Source: Galbitalea soli (lineage in GTDB: Bacteria > Actinomycetota > Actinomycetes > Actinomycetales > Microbacteriaceae). Taken from it: 64,000 bases of DNA. This document shows, piece after piece, positions 63,361 through 64,000 of this stretch. The position numbers and the translations under genes were made by a program. The DNA is taken from assembly GCF_010686725.1 (NCBI RefSeq), contig NZ_JAAGWZ010000001.1, positions 1,054,001 through 1,118,000 of the forward strand. The letters are read 5' to 3'. The notes beneath the pieces are model-generated. The model did no database searches. It worked only from the letters and a program-made list of their open reading frames with translations, and was not told where the DNA came from. Each line of letters opens with the position of its first letter. Position 1 is the stretch's first letter.

Positions 63361-64000
63361 GTGCGCACCGTCCTCACCGCCATCGCCGTCGCGGCGCTCG
63401 CCGTGCTGACCGCGCTGGCGGTGACGGTGCTGCCGTTCTACGACTCCTCGCGCGATCGCGTCACGCTCCCGCTCATGATCGGCGGCAGCTGGCTGCTCTT
63501 CGCACTCGCGGTGTGGCTCCTGCGGCGCGTGCCCACCCGCGCGGCGGTCACCCTCGTGCTCGTCGGGGCGGTCGCCATCGGGGGCGCGGCGATGGCGGGC
63601 CCGCCCAACACCAGCACCGACTCGGCGCGATACGCCTGGGACGGCATCGTGCAGAACGCGGGCATCTCCCCCTACGCCCATGTGCCGACCGACCCCGCGC
63701 TCGCCGCGCTGCGTCCCTCCTGGCTGTTCCCCGCGCCCGTCACCCGGGCCGACGGAACGGTGGGATGCCCGGGGCCCGCCGCGCGCATCATGGCGTCGAC
63801 CGAGCCCGGCGGGGCCACCCTCGTCTGCACCGCCATCAACCGCGCCACGGTCCCGACGATCTACCCACCGACCGCCGAACTGCTCTTCGCGGGGGTGCGC
63901 GCCCTCGTGCCGCGCGAGGCGGGGTACTGGCCGATGCAGCTGCTCGGTCTGCTCGCGAGCCTGGGGATCACGGTCATCCTGCTGCTCGCCCTGCGGCGCC
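63361..64000 (+). CDS. GT87-like polyprenyl-phosphate-dependent mannosyltransferase, partial
   Basis: 213 codons of a polytopic membrane protein cut by the window edge. Two to three helices are followed by the extracytoplasmic block SARYAWDGIVQNAGISPYAH and NRATVPTIYPPTAELLF, typical of GT87/GT-C lipid-linked mannosyltransferases. GTG start six bases after CAGGAT (63349-63354). It probably uses the product of the GT2 at 59564 (inference). Confidence 0.75.
   Translation, partial: MRTVLTAIAVAALAVLTALAVTVLPFYDSSRDRVTLPLMIGGSWLLFALAVWLLRRVPTRAAVTLVLVGAVAIGGAAMAGPPNTSTDSARYAWDGIVQNAGISPYAHVPTDPALAALRPSWLFPAPVTRADGTVGCPGPAARIMASTEPGGATLVCTAINRATVPTIYPPTAELLFAGVRALVPREAGYWPMQLLGLLASLGITVILLLALRR

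Overview
The window is very GC-rich DNA with short gaps, many 4-base start/stop overlaps (ATGA, GTGA) and frequent GTG starts. At least fifteen genes begin exactly six or seven bases after a -10-like hexamer with no Shine-Dalgarno, which is the signature of leaderless transcription. Together with the housekeeping set (eno, mazG, mfd, pth, ctc-type rplY, prs, glmU, tRNA-Gln) this points to an actinobacterium, most likely Micrococcales and probably Microbacteriaceae. The family assignment is inference; no rRNA is present.

Layout: 0-8.9 kb holds the 5' end of eno, a GNAT acetyltransferase, hisS with a TetR regulator, an ABC-2 exporter pair, a HAD phosphatase/drug exporter/mazG run, a CPBP membrane protease and a small unknown protein. 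9.1-16.4 kb is an exopolysaccharide locus: two cellulose-synthase-like glycosyltransferases, an O-acyltransferase with an SGNH domain, and GH26-like and GH16 glycosidases. 16.4-21.3 kb returns to housekeeping (mfd, pth, rplY). 21.5-28.2 kb has a hydroxyacid dehydrogenase, an exported DUF1800/DUF1501 pair, and divergent gntK and gnd around a palindromic operator. 28.2-35.4 kb has prs and glmU, then a xylose-type ABC importer with its ROK regulator, and tRNA-Gln(TTG).

35.6-41.6 kb holds a MarR regulator converging on a tightly overlapped five-gene operon: OleA-like ketosynthase, GT2, cytochrome P450, AMP-dependent ligase and an OleD-like reductase. This is the best candidate for an undescribed pathway (a beta-lactone or long-chain lipid tailored by oxidation and glycosylation, with no OleB hydrolase). 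41.6-48.9 kb is a sugar-uptake operon (FGGY kinase, two permeases, double-NBD ATPase, binding protein) divergent from a DeoR repressor, with lower GC. 48.9-50.7 kb has a RelE toxin, an antitoxin with a damaged start, and an ECF sigma/anti-sigma-like pair.

50.8-56 kb has an ABC-F protein, a MOSC protein and molybdenum cofactor genes (moaE, mog, moaC, moeA). 56-64 kb has an MTA-phosphorylase-like enzyme and a group joining an epimerase, two membrane-anchored molybdopterin oxidoreductases, a GT2, a TIGR04282 protein, a methyltransferase and a GT87-like mannosyltransferase. The cofactor genes and their presumed clients therefore sit side by side.
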